64,000 bases of DNA from Dysosmobacter welbionis (GCF_005121165.3 NZ_CP034413.3:372001-436000), one strand, 5' to 3'. Numbered from the stretch's first letter, positions 17,050-25,424 are shown. A program made the numbers and translations. The notes: generated by a model not told the origin, from the letters alone.

Positions 17050-18129
17050 TTATTCCTCAAACTCGCCCTCGATCATTCCGTTCAAATACCGGCCAGGGTC
17101 TGCGATGAAGTCGTCCCATTTGGCCAGAGGGTGGAACTCCTCGTGTTCGATATCCAGATACCACAGCTTTTTGTCCCTGGGGCTCCACAGCAGCAGGTAG
17201 TCACTGTAATTGTCCATGGCCGCCATGAGGGAGAGCAGCTTTTTTCGTTTCCAGGTCATCTCCTGCACATCCATGAAGGAGTAGAGCTCCGCCCACTTCA
17301 CCCATTCCTGCTCCGGAAACTCCAGCCGAAGGGGGCCGGTTTTCAGATACTCCACCAGCTTGGCGGGCAGCTTATAGGGCATGAGCTGCCGGGCTTTTTC
17401 CTGTTCGTTGTGCCAGTCCTCCGGCTCCAGGGCTTTTAAGTAGTCGGCCAGCTCCTGATTTTTGTTCTGCACTGCCACGGTGTAAGGCCGGTCGCCGTAT
17501 TTGTCAGCAATGGTGATGTCGGCTCCTTGCTCAATGAGCCAGCGAACCATAGGGAAATTGTTGGAGCGGGCGGCCTCGGTGACTGGGGTGGAGGCGTAAG
17601 GGAACATCATGTCCGGCTTGTGGTAATTGATATCCGCCCCTTTTTCCAGCAGCAGTTTGGCAAGCTCGGCCTGTCCATCGGACACAGCGGCCCGGAATGC
17701 CTCGCCGCCAAACTTGTCCACGGTGATCCCGGCTTGCTCCAGCACCGGGATATTCTCCGCTCGCTGTCCCCAGCGCACTTCCTGGAAGGCCCGCTCTTTC
17801 TGCTTCGGGCTGAGTTTTGCGGCCTGTCCAGCAAAGAGCGCCACCACCACCGGCCCACAACAGCGGGCAGCGGTGAGCAGCAGGGGTTGTTCCTCTGCCA
17901 GACCGGGATCAGCTCCATGCTCCAGCAGGAAGTGGATCATGGGCACATCGTTCCGAAAAACCGCGATCTCCAGCGGCATCAGTTTGATGTATTCGCTGAG
18001 CTGGATGGGAACATCTAAATCCAGACCGCCTTGGAGCAGCGCTTCCAGCTTGGGAGTGTCATGGTCGCAGATGGCAGCAGCCGTTTCTGGGAGAGTCTCC
18101 CAGCGGCCAATATATGCAATTTGGTACAT
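17050..18129 (-). CDS. Ankyrin-repeat protein with SUKH-like C-terminal domain
   Basis: 359 aa. Residues 20-235 contain five or six ankyrin units (LEIAVFRNDVPMIHFLLEHG, FRAAVSDGQAELAKLLLEKG, TEAARSNNFPMVRWLIEQGA, YTVAVQNKNQELADYLKALE). Residues 270-345 look SMI1/KNR4-like: YSDYLLLWSPRDKKLWYLDI then PLAKWDDFIADPGRYL. Ankyrin plus SUKH domains are a known polyimmunity combination. No signal peptide. The start follows TAGGTGTCTT. Confidence 0.75.
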   Translation of the reverse strand: MYQIAYIGRWETLPETAAAICDHDTPKLEALLQGGLDLDVPIQLSEYIKLMPLEIAVFRNDVPMIHFLLEHGADPGLAEEQPLLLTAARCCGPVVVALFAGQAAKLSPKQKERAFQEVRWGQRAENIPVLEQAGITVDKFGGEAFRAAVSDGQAELAKLLLEKGADINYHKPDMMFPYASTPVTEAARSNNFPMVRWLIEQGADITIADKYGDRPYTVAVQNKNQELADYLKALEPEDWHNEQEKARQLMPYKLPAKLVEYLKTGPLRLEFPEQEWVKWAELYSFMDVQEMTWKRKKLLSLMAAMDNYSDYLLLWSPRDKKLWYLDIEHEEFHPLAKWDDFIADPGRYLNGMIEGEFEE

Positions 18130-18136
18130 AAGACAC

Positions 18137-18478
18137 CTACTTTCGTTGTTGTTTCACTTGATAGGGAACGGTCCGGCCCAGCACCCGGCCCTTGCCAACG
18201 GCATTGGCTCCCTCATAGATTAAGAACTCCGCATTGTTTTCCAGCGGAGCGTAGTCAATGGTATCTGGATAGAGGGGTTGGGCATTCCCCAAAGCCGGTT
18301 CATCAAATGCACACTCGTCTCCGTCCAGAAAGCATACCCCCAGATATTCCGTGGTTCCTTTGACGACAAAATGGGGACAATATTTTCCACTCATCAGACT
18401 GGGGGGAGTCTTTCGCTTGCCGCTCCAGAAGATGACCTCCACATAGAGCACCGCCCGGTTTTCATCTGTCCCGATCAT
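18137..18478 (-). CDS. EF-Tu-domain-like small protein
   Basis: 113 aa from the ATG at 18478 with GGAG nine bases upstream; the upstream open frame to 18694 is a shadow of the HEAT-like gene. Beta-rich: YVEVIFWSGKRKTPP, PHFVVKGTTEYLGVCFLDGD, and a closing EFLIYEGANAVGKGRVLGR, the pattern of a translation-factor beta-barrel (EF-Tu domain 3-like). Such free-standing barrels occur in immunity clusters, possibly as decoys of toxin targets (inference). Confidence 0.6.
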   Translation of the reverse strand: MIGTDENRAVLYVEVIFWSGKRKTPPSLMSGKYCPHFVVKGTTEYLGVCFLDGDECAFDEPALGNAQPLYPDTIDYAPLENNAEFLIYEGANAVGKGRVLGRTVPYQVKQQRK

Positions 18479-18498
18479 GCCAGTCGCTCCATTCCTGC

Positions 18499-19656
18499 TT
18501 AATCGCCAAACCGCTCGGCGGCATCCTGGTAAACGGTGATGCTTTTGGCCACCTTCTTTTTCTGGCTTCGGATGCGGAAGTAGTCCCGTAGAATGCGCTT
18601 CAGTTCCGGGTTTTCCACCTTGCGGGGCAGCAGGCTGATGAACATTTCGTCGTAGCTTTCGTACAGAACACCACTCCGGTTGTAACTTTGCCAAGTCACC
18701 GTAGGCTTTCGACCTTCAGGGTCTTTGGCCAGATCAAAAAGCCACCGCTCATCCAGCTCCACATAGCGTTCAAACATAAAGGTCGTGTCATAGGACCCGT
18801 AGCGGTCATGGCCCCAAAAGATGAACGCAGTCATTCCATCAGGCCCCAGGCGTTCATAGGTCCAGTCCTCCGGATAACAGCGGTAATCCAGCATCCCCAG
18901 AGCATTGAACAGGTAGATTTCTTTGGGAGTGCCCAGCAGGAGCGAATAGGTTTCATACACCTGTTCCTTGGGCTGGGTGATAATTGCTTTCATAAAGACT
19001 GGAATCAGCCAACTGCCGCCATAGCGTTCATATAGTTCATCGGCCAGTGCTTGTAGTCGTGTATCCGGGTTTCGAATCAAGGAGGCGGTCAGAATCAAAG
19101 CCGGAATCTTCTCCATTTCCTTTGGCTTTACTTTATAGAGCCCCAGTCCTTGGGAAATGTGCCATGTAGTGCATTTGTCACCATCATAAAAGGGGGTGTG
19201 CTTGAGATGGCCGATCCGTTCCGCATTTTCCGCCAGAAAACGGTACACCTCCAACATCTTGGGGGAGGCTTTGCCCAGCATCAAATGAAAACAGAAATTC
19301 ATCTGTTCCACCTGTCCCTCTTCCAGCGGTTTTGTATCCGCCTCATCCAACAGCAGGGAGAGGGTTTTCAGGATGACTGGGGCAATCTGCTCCGATACAC
19401 AATCCGAGCAGGCATCCGACATAATATGGCTGCCCATCCATTTGCCCTTGACCAGCTTGGCCCACAGTGGGGCAGCAGGGGCATACTCCAGCTGCGCCAA
19501 AGCCTTCTGAGCAGCCGTTTTGCACTTACCCTTTTCTGTATTCACAAGTTGGAACAGCAGTTCGCCGTTTGCTTCATCCTTGCCCAGCTCCAAAATGGCC
19601 TGTTCTCTCTTTACGCCCTTGGGAGGCAGTTGTTCTAAAATCATCAGAGTATTCAT
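18499..19656 (-). CDS. HEAT-repeat-like protein of the immunity array
   Basis: 385 aa, all-helical N-terminal half with repeating Leu/Ala helix pairs (REQAILELGKDEANGELLFQ, AAQKALAQLEYAPAAPLWAK), a central conserved-looking segment AFIFWGHDRYGSYDTTFMFE and a basic C-terminal tail (RIRSQKKKVAKSITVYQDAA). HEAT-like scaffolds are common in arrays of this kind. The start overlaps the next gene upstream by four bases. Confidence 0.6.
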   Translation of the reverse strand: MNTLMILEQLPPKGVKREQAILELGKDEANGELLFQLVNTEKGKCKTAAQKALAQLEYAPAAPLWAKLVKGKWMGSHIMSDACSDCVSEQIAPVILKTLSLLLDEADTKPLEEGQVEQMNFCFHLMLGKASPKMLEVYRFLAENAERIGHLKHTPFYDGDKCTTWHISQGLGLYKVKPKEMEKIPALILTASLIRNPDTRLQALADELYERYGGSWLIPVFMKAIITQPKEQVYETYSLLLGTPKEIYLFNALGMLDYRCYPEDWTYERLGPDGMTAFIFWGHDRYGSYDTTFMFERYVELDERWLFDLAKDPEGRKPTVTWQSYNRSGVLYESYDEMFISLLPRKVENPELKRILRDYFRIRSQKKKVAKSITVYQDAAERFGD

Positions 19657-19865
19657 AGTGTCTCGTCCTCCTTCATAAGTTGTCCCTGCACCTCTTTGGG
19701 CAGGTCATTCCACAAAATATCGTATGTAAAATCCCGAATCTCCGGGTAACACTCCCGTGCGGTCTTTTCCGCAATATCTCTATTCAGGTAGTGCATCTCT
19801 TGGTGGAAAAACCAGTTGAGTTTTTCCATCAGCCGATAGAGTCGGATCTGTTCTTCTTGAGTCAT
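19653..19865 (-). CDS. Small helical hypothetical protein
   Basis: 70 aa, fully helical and charged (LYRLMEKLNWFFHQEMHYLN, DIAEKTARECYPEIRDFTYD). No family recognised. Preceded by GTAGGAGG and located between Imm17 and the HEAT-like gene, with a four-base stop/start overlap to the latter. Confidence 0.55.
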   Translation of the reverse strand: MTQEEQIRLYRLMEKLNWFFHQEMHYLNRDIAEKTARECYPEIRDFTYDILWNDLPKEVQGQLMKEDETL

Positions 19866-19878
19866 GGCTTTGATCCTC

Positions 19879-20112
19879 CTACTTCAATTTCAGCACAAAT
19901 CCCCAGATACTCACTACAATCAGAAGAACGCCCAGCAGGAAGAAAACCACACGCCGGTATCCTCTGCTGTGGCGGTGGGCATCCCGCGTACCAGTGGGGT
20001 CGCAGAGCCAGTTCCAGTTGCGGACCGCTCCAATCAAAATCACGGCCCCGATGACCACTGAGGCAATGTACCAATGCTCCTGTAAAAAAGCTGTGATCTG
20101 CTCGCTGTTCAT
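19879..20112 (-). CDS. Imm17 family membrane immunity protein
   Basis: 77 aa with two transmembrane helices: residues 15-30 (IASVVIGAVILIGAV) and 55-73 (VVFFLLGVLLIVVSIWGFV). Between them is the Imm17 signature NWNWLCDPTGTRD. Imm17 proteins sit in the inner membrane and are thought to block toxins acting at or crossing the membrane. It is the only clear integral membrane protein in the array. Starts one base after the stop of the 671-aa gene upstream. Confidence 0.85.
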   Translation of the reverse strand: MNSEQITAFLQEHWYIASVVIGAVILIGAVRNWNWLCDPTGTRDAHRHSRGYRRVVFFLLGVLLIVVSIWGFVLKLK

Positions 20113-22128
20113 TTAGGTTTCCTCCTCGCCTTCGTCGTCGCGTATCACCTCATACCACGCTCCGTCTTCTCCGCGCATCTGCATGGTACCATAGGGCAGG
20201 TTCAGGAGCGGGATAATGTCTGGATCGATGCGGCAGATGTCCCGGATATCATAGAAGCCGCAGTGCGACTCGTAGTATTCATCACCTTCGCCGTACACAT
20301 CGCCCTCATCCCCGGAGTAGAAGGCCCAACCGCTCTCCCAGCCCATATCCTCGCGCTCGGGGAACAGCCGGTCCATAATCTGCACCTTGCACCCATCCTG
20401 GGCGACGCGGTCGGAAGCGTAGCAAAACAGAGGGCCGTCCCAGTCGGGAATGACAGCCGGTTTCCCTTCCGCTGCCCGCGCCACCCGCTTCTCGGGGTCA
20501 TCTGCAAATTCCGCTTCCAGATACTGTTGATACCGCTCATCCAGCAACTGCTCCACACGCTGACGGCTTTTTTCAGTGTATGGTAGAAGCAGGTAGGCCG
20601 CATCTTTTTCCGCAATACTGTTCCAGACACGGTCTTTGGACTCGGCCAAGACGATATTCCGGCAGTCCCGGCGGTAAATATAGGGATTGGAGCGGTTGTC
20701 CTGAGCGTACCACTGAGCAAAGCCAGAGCCTCTCCGGTCAAAGAACTGAGTGGACAATTTCCCATCCAGCTTGTTCAGGATGAACGCCCGCAGGTCCGGC
20801 CCCTTTCCGGCCCAAACCGCCTCCACCACCTCCCGATGCCGGGAGAGGAATGGGTTACTCATTTGGCCTCGTTTCATAGCCCAGCCCAGGAAGAAGGCCA
20901 TCCGATTGTAGGCATCCAATTCATCTACTGGCAGGTGAAGCGCCCGGATTTTCTTGATCTGCTCTGCGGCGTTGTCCATCTCCGCCGGGTCGTAACTGAT
21001 TTTCTCCCGGTCTGTGACCACATTGAGCCGGTGCGGATTGATGACCTCCAAGCTCTCGTCCGGGCAGAGGTCCAGCAGGGCGTCCGAGCCGTGCTCCAAC
21101 TTGTATTGGATCTCCTCCCGATAGAGGGGAATCACCTGATAGAAGTTGACTTCGTCCCCGTCCGGCAGGCGGCAGAAAAAGGAGTCCGTCCCAAACACAC
21201 CAGGACAGAGTAGGATCTCACCACGCAGCTCCGTGTTCTCCGCGAAGGGGATGCCATCCTCACCCTCATCCAGTGTAGTCCTGGATTCCAGCCCTACCTC
21301 CGGGTCCTCCATGGCGAAGTGGGCGGTGGCCAGCATCATCCGGATGGGCCAGCTCCACCGCTCCTCCCGACAGTCCGCCTTTGTCAGCTTCCAGTCTCGG
21401 GGCAGATTGATGAGCAGCTCCGCCCGTTCCAGTTTTTCCTCCCAACGCTCCTCCGGGAAACCCATCCTATGCCGGCTCAGGCCGACAGTGACCAGAGTGT
21501 AGTAGTCATGCTCCGGCCGGGGCGGGATGATGGCGATCTCCAGCGGGTGATCTGGGTCGCTGTCGTCCGTGAGGAGCTGGGTATAGACACCGAACTGCTG
21601 GTCGATATGTACTTTCACATGGCCGAGGATGTCATCATCGGCAGGGGGAATGGTCTCCTGCCGGATGATCTTCTCCCGCTCGTTCCAATCCAGTTCCAAG
21701 GAATTTTCCTCCTCCAGATACTCCTCGCAGTCTCGCACCAGCTTTTGGGCGTCTATGTCATCCGGGGCCAAGGACAGCCAGCGTTTTGCGTATTCATAAG
21801 CGGTGGCTGTGGAGCCGTATGCCATCAGGCAGGAGTAGCCCATCCGAGCATTCCAGTAGGGATCGTTCTCACCCTGGGTGCGGACGGACTCCAGCAGATC
21901 AATGGCGTGCCGGAGAAGATCTCCATCCACTTCAGCGTTCTCGCCAAGAGCACCGCGGTCACTCAGCACCGCCAGATTGCTGTAGGCTCGGCCCAATTTT
22001 AGCGTCAGCAGATAATCCCGCTCCCGTTCTGGGATGGCTTCGATAGCCTCAATGCATCGGGCAAACTCGTCCGCATCATTCCACTTCTCAATCTGCTCCA
22101 GCAGCTCTGCTCTTTCTGCCTGATTCAT
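20113..22128 (-). CDS. Large TPR / DUF4026-like / DUF2185 immunity protein
   Basis: 671 aa. Residues 5-140 are TPR-like (LGRAYSNLAVLSDRGALGEN, YWNARMGYSCLMAYGSTATA, YAKRWLSLAPDDIDAQKLVR). The middle 170-520 is alpha/beta and resembles DUF4026-type regions (WKLTKADCREERWSWPIRMM, LPVDELDAYNRMAFFLGWAM). Residues 555-665 are DUF2185/Imm33: MGWESGWAFYSGDEGDVYGE, then DPDIIPLLNLPYGTMQM. The gene at 1-1650 has the same DUF2185 plus TPR parts in reversed order, so domain shuffling is likely. No secretion signal. Confidence 0.7.
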   Translation of the reverse strand: MNQAERAELLEQIEKWNDADEFARCIEAIEAIPERERDYLLTLKLGRAYSNLAVLSDRGALGENAEVDGDLLRHAIDLLESVRTQGENDPYWNARMGYSCLMAYGSTATAYEYAKRWLSLAPDDIDAQKLVRDCEEYLEEENSLELDWNEREKIIRQETIPPADDDILGHVKVHIDQQFGVYTQLLTDDSDPDHPLEIAIIPPRPEHDYYTLVTVGLSRHRMGFPEERWEEKLERAELLINLPRDWKLTKADCREERWSWPIRMMLATAHFAMEDPEVGLESRTTLDEGEDGIPFAENTELRGEILLCPGVFGTDSFFCRLPDGDEVNFYQVIPLYREEIQYKLEHGSDALLDLCPDESLEVINPHRLNVVTDREKISYDPAEMDNAAEQIKKIRALHLPVDELDAYNRMAFFLGWAMKRGQMSNPFLSRHREVVEAVWAGKGPDLRAFILNKLDGKLSTQFFDRRGSGFAQWYAQDNRSNPYIYRRDCRNIVLAESKDRVWNSIAEKDAAYLLLPYTEKSRQRVEQLLDERYQQYLEAEFADDPEKRVARAAEGKPAVIPDWDGPLFCYASDRVAQDGCKVQIMDRLFPEREDMGWESGWAFYSGDEGDVYGEGDEYYESHCGFYDIRDICRIDPDIIPLLNLPYGTMQMRGEDGAWYEVIRDDEGEEET

Positions 22129-22149
22129 CGTTTCACCGCCTTTTCTGTT

Positions 22150-22428
22150 TCATCCTTTGCCTTTTTTGAAGTGTCCGCTGCCTCGCCAGGTGTTGACTAC
22201 GCAGGTGAATATCTGACCGCAGTGCTTGCACCTAATCATGTGAGCCATAATTTCGTCTGCCCATCCATCCTCAGTCTTTACCTTCTCCAGCGGACAGGTG
22301 GATTCCTCTGCAATCAGTTCAAATTCGCCTTGTCCTACCAACTGCTGGATATAGGCAATACAGGCCAGGTAGTCCTTTGGGGCATCAAATTTTCTCCATA
22401 TTTGAATGTTTCGGCAGTGCTCGCACAT
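22150..22428 (-). CDS. Zinc-binding hypothetical protein
   Basis: 92 aa from the ATG at 22428, preceded by AGGAGGAGG; the longer frame to 22482 overlaps the DUF2262 gene. Two Cys pairs, CEHC at the N-terminus and CKHC near residue 67, could bind one zinc. Between them a conserved-looking PKDYLACIAYIQQLVGQGEF helix and CPLEKVKTEDGWADEI. A family found alone in Firmicutes arrays; function unknown. Confidence 0.6.
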   Translation of the reverse strand: MCEHCRNIQIWRKFDAPKDYLACIAYIQQLVGQGEFELIAEESTCPLEKVKTEDGWADEIMAHMIRCKHCGQIFTCVVNTWRGSGHFKKGKG

Positions 22429-22459
22429 AATGGATGCCTCCTCCTGTAAACGGTTGTTG

Positions 22460-23302
22460 TCAGCCCTGTATATCAGCGTCAACGGGGCCTTTTTTCAGCG
22501 TTCCATCCACAGTGATCACATGGCCCCAGAACATATCGTCGTCCTCGTACCAGGCGGTAAAACGGCCGCCGGGAGATACTGTAAACTCGGTGAGCAGGAT
22601 GCGCCGGGCGAACTCATCTTCGGTGATGGGGTCTTTCTCCGCTTCCCGGTCGGTCTGGTCATTGTCCGCCAGCCACTCGTTGGCCTGAGCGGTGAGCTTC
22701 TGGGCAGCCATCGCCCGCAGGGACTTGTCCCACACCTCCTGATCTGCCACCAGTTTCTTCATCACATTGGTGACACGGGTCCAGGACGCTTTCTTTTCAA
22801 TCTCCACATCCAACGAGATCCGGACTTCTTTTCCCATCCACTTACAGGTCCCCTCGAATATGCTCATCTCACGATCCAGCGTGAGGGTTCCCAGCACTTC
22901 GTCCTCCAGAAGAATGGGCTTTGTGTATTCCGCCCAAATCTCCTCCAGTGCCGGACAGGGTACGCCTTCCTCCAGTACCTCAGTGACATACCACTGAGGT
23001 TCGTAGAGGGCATCACCTTTCCAGCCGCGGGCTTTGATCCGGTAGATCTGGCCCTTGGTAAACCGCTTGGAATAGTCGCCGGCATCCCGTTCCTTGTCCG
23101 TCAGCGGCCAGCTCAGGTAGCATCGACCGGAGATCACCTGTCCGGTCTGGGCATCCGCCATGGCGAGGGCATGGGTATGCGCCGCCCAGTAGGTATCCAG
23201 AAAGGTTTTGTCTGCGCTGACACCGTCCTGGATCAGTACCAGTTTTTCCTCATCTTCCGGGGCGTACAGGGCAATAAAGTCCTTGACCGTTCTCTTTTTC
23301 AT
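22460..23302 (-). CDS. DUF2262 family protein (copy 2)
   Basis: 280 aa from the ATG at 23302 (AAGGAGA seven bases upstream). Same architecture as the gene at 15566-16405: SWTRVTNVMKKLVADQEVWD, ITEDEFARRILLTEFTVSPG, FTAWYEDDDMFWGHVITVDG and the closing LKKGPVDADIQG. The copies are clearly diverged, so the duplication is old or the two arrived separately. Confidence 0.8.
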   Translation of the reverse strand: MKKRTVKDFIALYAPEDEEKLVLIQDGVSADKTFLDTYWAAHTHALAMADAQTGQVISGRCYLSWPLTDKERDAGDYSKRFTKGQIYRIKARGWKGDALYEPQWYVTEVLEEGVPCPALEEIWAEYTKPILLEDEVLGTLTLDREMSIFEGTCKWMGKEVRISLDVEIEKKASWTRVTNVMKKLVADQEVWDKSLRAMAAQKLTAQANEWLADNDQTDREAEKDPITEDEFARRILLTEFTVSPGGRFTAWYEDDDMFWGHVITVDGTLKKGPVDADIQG

Positions 23303-23312
23303 GGCGTTCTCC

Positions 23313-24695
23313 TTACGCAAATACCTGCTGGTATTTCTCTTTCAGTTCCTTGGGCGCCGTCTTGATGACCTTGCTGCCGCCGTTTTCAGAGGCTGTGCCC
23401 CAGATGGCCCAGAGCACATCACGCCACAGGTAGGCCAGCGCCCTTTTGTCATTGCCGGATTCTTCCGGCAGGTAATATTCCAGATGCCCTTTGATCTCCA
23501 TCAGAGCATCCAGGCTCTCCTCATTGGCGATCAGGGTGCGGAACTCCTTTGCGGGCTTCAGATTCTGCATGGACTGGACACCGTGGACCAACACCGGCAG
23601 GGACTGAGCAGTAAACCCGTACTTCTTAAAAAAGGTGTGAATAAACTTTTCTTGCAAAGAGGAGTGCTCGTCATCACAGCGATCCAGGTAATCGCACACC
23701 AGCCGCCACCACTTCGGCCCTTCCAGTCCCAGGGCAAACACGGCAAAGGTGCCAGGCATGGCGCAGGACTCATCAGAGAGGTTGTTGTACCACTCGTCCT
23801 CCTGCATGGCCAGCCGAGCATAATTCTCCATCCGGACATGGAGACGGGGATACCGCACCGCACAGGCAAAAAGCTGATGGACACCCTTCTTGGGCAGGCC
23901 GGGGATGGGCAGGTAGATCTTCTCCGGTCCGCGAAACTCGATGGAGTAGCTGCGGGGGAACTCCGGCTGCTCCAAAATCTCAATCAGATAGCTGAGAGCC
24001 TCCTCACAGGCCCCCTCGCCGCAGTCCCTGGCGGTAATGCGGATGGTGGCGAAAGCGTCGTTGGCCGAGGCGGTGAAATGCTCCGTCTTACGCCGCTGGA
24101 TGTCCTTTGGCAATTTGCCGCTGCCAGCTGTTTTCAGCTGCTTCACCATGTCGGGACGGAGCTGGGAAACCAGGCCGAGGATGTGTTCGGTTTTAAGATA
24201 CTCAAAGCTCTGTCCATACACCGTGCAGCAGACCGCCACATAGCAGGCAAAGCGCAGCAGCTCTTCATCCGCATCCTCGGGGCGCAATTCCGGCAGTACC
24301 GTGCAGGGCGGAAAGACGGTAAAGCCATCATCCCGCTCTCCCACAAGGAAGTAGCGTTCCTGTACCTGCTTTTCTATGTACTTCTCCAATGTATAGTGGA
24401 TCTCCTGCCAGCCCACCAGCCGCCGCATGGCGTCGCAGAGAGAGACAGCATCCTCACAGGGAAATCCTTTCAACGGCAGCTCGGTCAGATACCGCTCCAG
24501 CAGCTGATCAGGGAGAAATGGCGTCCCGTTGTGGTTTCGCACCACGGTCGGGTAGGCGGAGTGATTTTCACGGGCGGTGCCGTTCAGCACATCCTGAATG
24601 CAGAGATCCGCCTCCGCCAGTACTTCTGGTGAAGTGTCCGGTTTATGTATCAGATAATAACGGTCATTTACACCATCGCGCTTTGGTAAGCTCAT
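23313..24695 (-). CDS. DUF6138-like protein, first gene of the immunity array
   Basis: 460 aa, mostly helical (EDAVSLCDAMRRLVGWQEIH, ACYVAVCCTVYGQSFEYLKT, KTEHFTASANDAFATIRITA, WWRLVCDYLDRCDDEHSSLQ). Pattern and length fit DUF6138; assignment by recollection of the family, moderate certainty. Follows AGAGGTGATC and is immediately downstream of a leader ORF and terminator-like hairpin, so it is the gene most directly exposed to any attenuation. Confidence 0.6.
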   Translation of the reverse strand: MSLPKRDGVNDRYYLIHKPDTSPEVLAEADLCIQDVLNGTARENHSAYPTVVRNHNGTPFLPDQLLERYLTELPLKGFPCEDAVSLCDAMRRLVGWQEIHYTLEKYIEKQVQERYFLVGERDDGFTVFPPCTVLPELRPEDADEELLRFACYVAVCCTVYGQSFEYLKTEHILGLVSQLRPDMVKQLKTAGSGKLPKDIQRRKTEHFTASANDAFATIRITARDCGEGACEEALSYLIEILEQPEFPRSYSIEFRGPEKIYLPIPGLPKKGVHQLFACAVRYPRLHVRMENYARLAMQEDEWYNNLSDESCAMPGTFAVFALGLEGPKWWRLVCDYLDRCDDEHSSLQEKFIHTFFKKYGFTAQSLPVLVHGVQSMQNLKPAKEFRTLIANEESLDALMEIKGHLEYYLPEESGNDKRALAYLWRDVLWAIWGTASENGGSKVIKTAPKELKEKYQQVFA

Positions 24696-24711
24696 GCTTG
24701 ATCACCTCTGT

Positions 24712-24885
24712 TTAGACAATAAAAAATCCCCGCGACACCCTGTCACTTGGACAGGCTGACGCAGGGCATGAAAAGGCCGCAAGGGAGACGCCACATCCAC
24801 CAGCGGATGTGGTTTCTTCTTCAGCCAAAATCAATTTTTCATATTTGAACAGAACAGCCGTGGACTGTCCCAGTTTTTCTTCCAT
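24712..24885 (-). CDS. Possible leader peptide ORF (57 codons) ahead of the immunity array
   Basis: ATG at 24885 with GAGG seven bases upstream; open to a TAA at 24714-24712. The N-terminal half is acidic and helical (EEKLGQSTAVLFKYEKLILA), then a Gly-Gly followed by a Cys-rich segment (CGVSLAAFSCPASACPSD). The last third is encoded by the hairpin at 24721-24766. Two readings: a leader peptide whose translation opens the hairpin, or a small peptide with a double-glycine-type leader. No maturation or export gene is adjacent, which disfavours the second. Confidence 0.35.
   Translation of the reverse strand: MEEKLGQSTAVLFKYEKLILAEEETTSAGGCGVSLAAFSCPASACPSDRVSRGFFIV
24721..24766 (-). terminator. 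Terminator-like hairpin (possible attenuator) at the head of the immunity array
   Basis: On the minus strand CCCTGCG pairs with CGCGGGG (one G-U), enclosing an inner CTGTC/GACAG stem, followed by ATTTTTT. It sits 26 bases before the ATG of the first array gene and inside the end of the leader ORF, so it can act as an attenuator. Directly upstream, 24791-24812 holds another perfect stem (CCACATCC/GGATGTGG). Confidence 0.6.
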
Positions 24886-24934
24886 AGCAAGACCTCGGGT
24901 TACAAATTTCTAAATGGGTATACTTTACTATTTT

Positions 24935-24963
24935 ATTATATCACATCATCTGTTTTCTTTGGA
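24935..24963 (-). promoter_or_regulatory. Candidate promoter of the immunity array
   Basis: A perfect minus-strand -10 box TATAAT (24940-24935) with TGTG just upstream; the -35 region (TTCCAA, about 18 bases away) is weak. It lies at the 3' end of the SLOG gene, 50 bases before the leader ORF. No other good promoter was seen inside the array, whose genes mostly overlap or lie within 25 bases of each other. Confidence 0.4.
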
Positions 24964-25424
24964 AGAGAGATTTGCTCCTCAGCCAAATTTGTGATGTGGA
25001 TTTTTCCCTTTCTCTTTCCTGTCCCGGCATACTCCAGCAGTTCTCTGGCATTGCTGGCCGGATGCCGCACATAGGCGATGAGAAAATCGCTGCGCTCCAC
25101 CATATATCGGTTTGCGCGGACGATGGCAAGCCGTTTGGGGACCGTTTCCAGATCCGGCGGATAGAACAGAGCGTCGAACGCCTCTGGCAGATCCACCTTT
25201 CTGTTGACTGGGTAATATGGGGTCATCAGCATCAGCGTAATATCCGGGTGCGCTCGCTTGGCCTGCGACAGTGCCCAGATCACCAGACGGTCGAAGTTGC
25301 CATACCGCCCCACCACAAATTCAGATACGCCATATTCCGTGATATGGCGCTCTATGGTTTCAAGCAGGGTTGGGTACACCCGATCTGGTGTCTCCCTATG
25401 CCCTATAAAGAAGCAGCTTCCCAT
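24936..25424 (-). CDS. SLOG-fold (YpsA/DUF1273-like) protein
   Basis: About 162 aa from the ATG at 25424 (GAGGG upstream); an ATG at 25454 lacks a ribosome site. Begins with GSCFFIGHRET, the nucleotide-binding loop of the SLOG/YpsA group, then FVVGRYGNFDRLVIWALSQA and ADFLIAYVRHPASNARELLE-like features in which a late strand with R-S-D-F-L-I-A-Y closes the Rossmann fold. SLOG proteins sense or process nucleotide-derived ligands. Divergent from the XRE gene; the pair could be regulator and effector (inference). Confidence 0.75.
   Translation of the reverse strand: MGSCFFIGHRETPDRVYPTLLETIERHITEYGVSEFVVGRYGNFDRLVIWALSQAKRAHPDITLMLMTPYYPVNRKVDLPEAFDALFYPPDLETVPKRLAIVRANRYMVERSDFLIAYVRHPASNARELLEYAGTGKRKGKIHITNLAEEQISLPKKTDDVI

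Noticed and set aside
23208-24632. Plus-strand ORF of 474 codons opposite the DUF6138-like gene
   Set aside because: Reverse-strand shadow caused by GC-rich codon use; the minus-strand frame has a ribosome site, sensible composition and proper spacing to its neighbours.
1-24695. Repeated intergenic spacers like those of recombinase-associated defence arrays
   Set aside because: Genes overlap or are a few bases apart; no repeated spacer sequence was seen, and no recombinase gene lies in the array.
24712-24885. Ribosomally made modified peptide (Gly-Gly then three Cys)
   Set aside because: No maturase, peptidase or exporter gene is nearby, and the Cys-rich part coincides with the hairpin; kept only as a minor alternative to a leader peptide.
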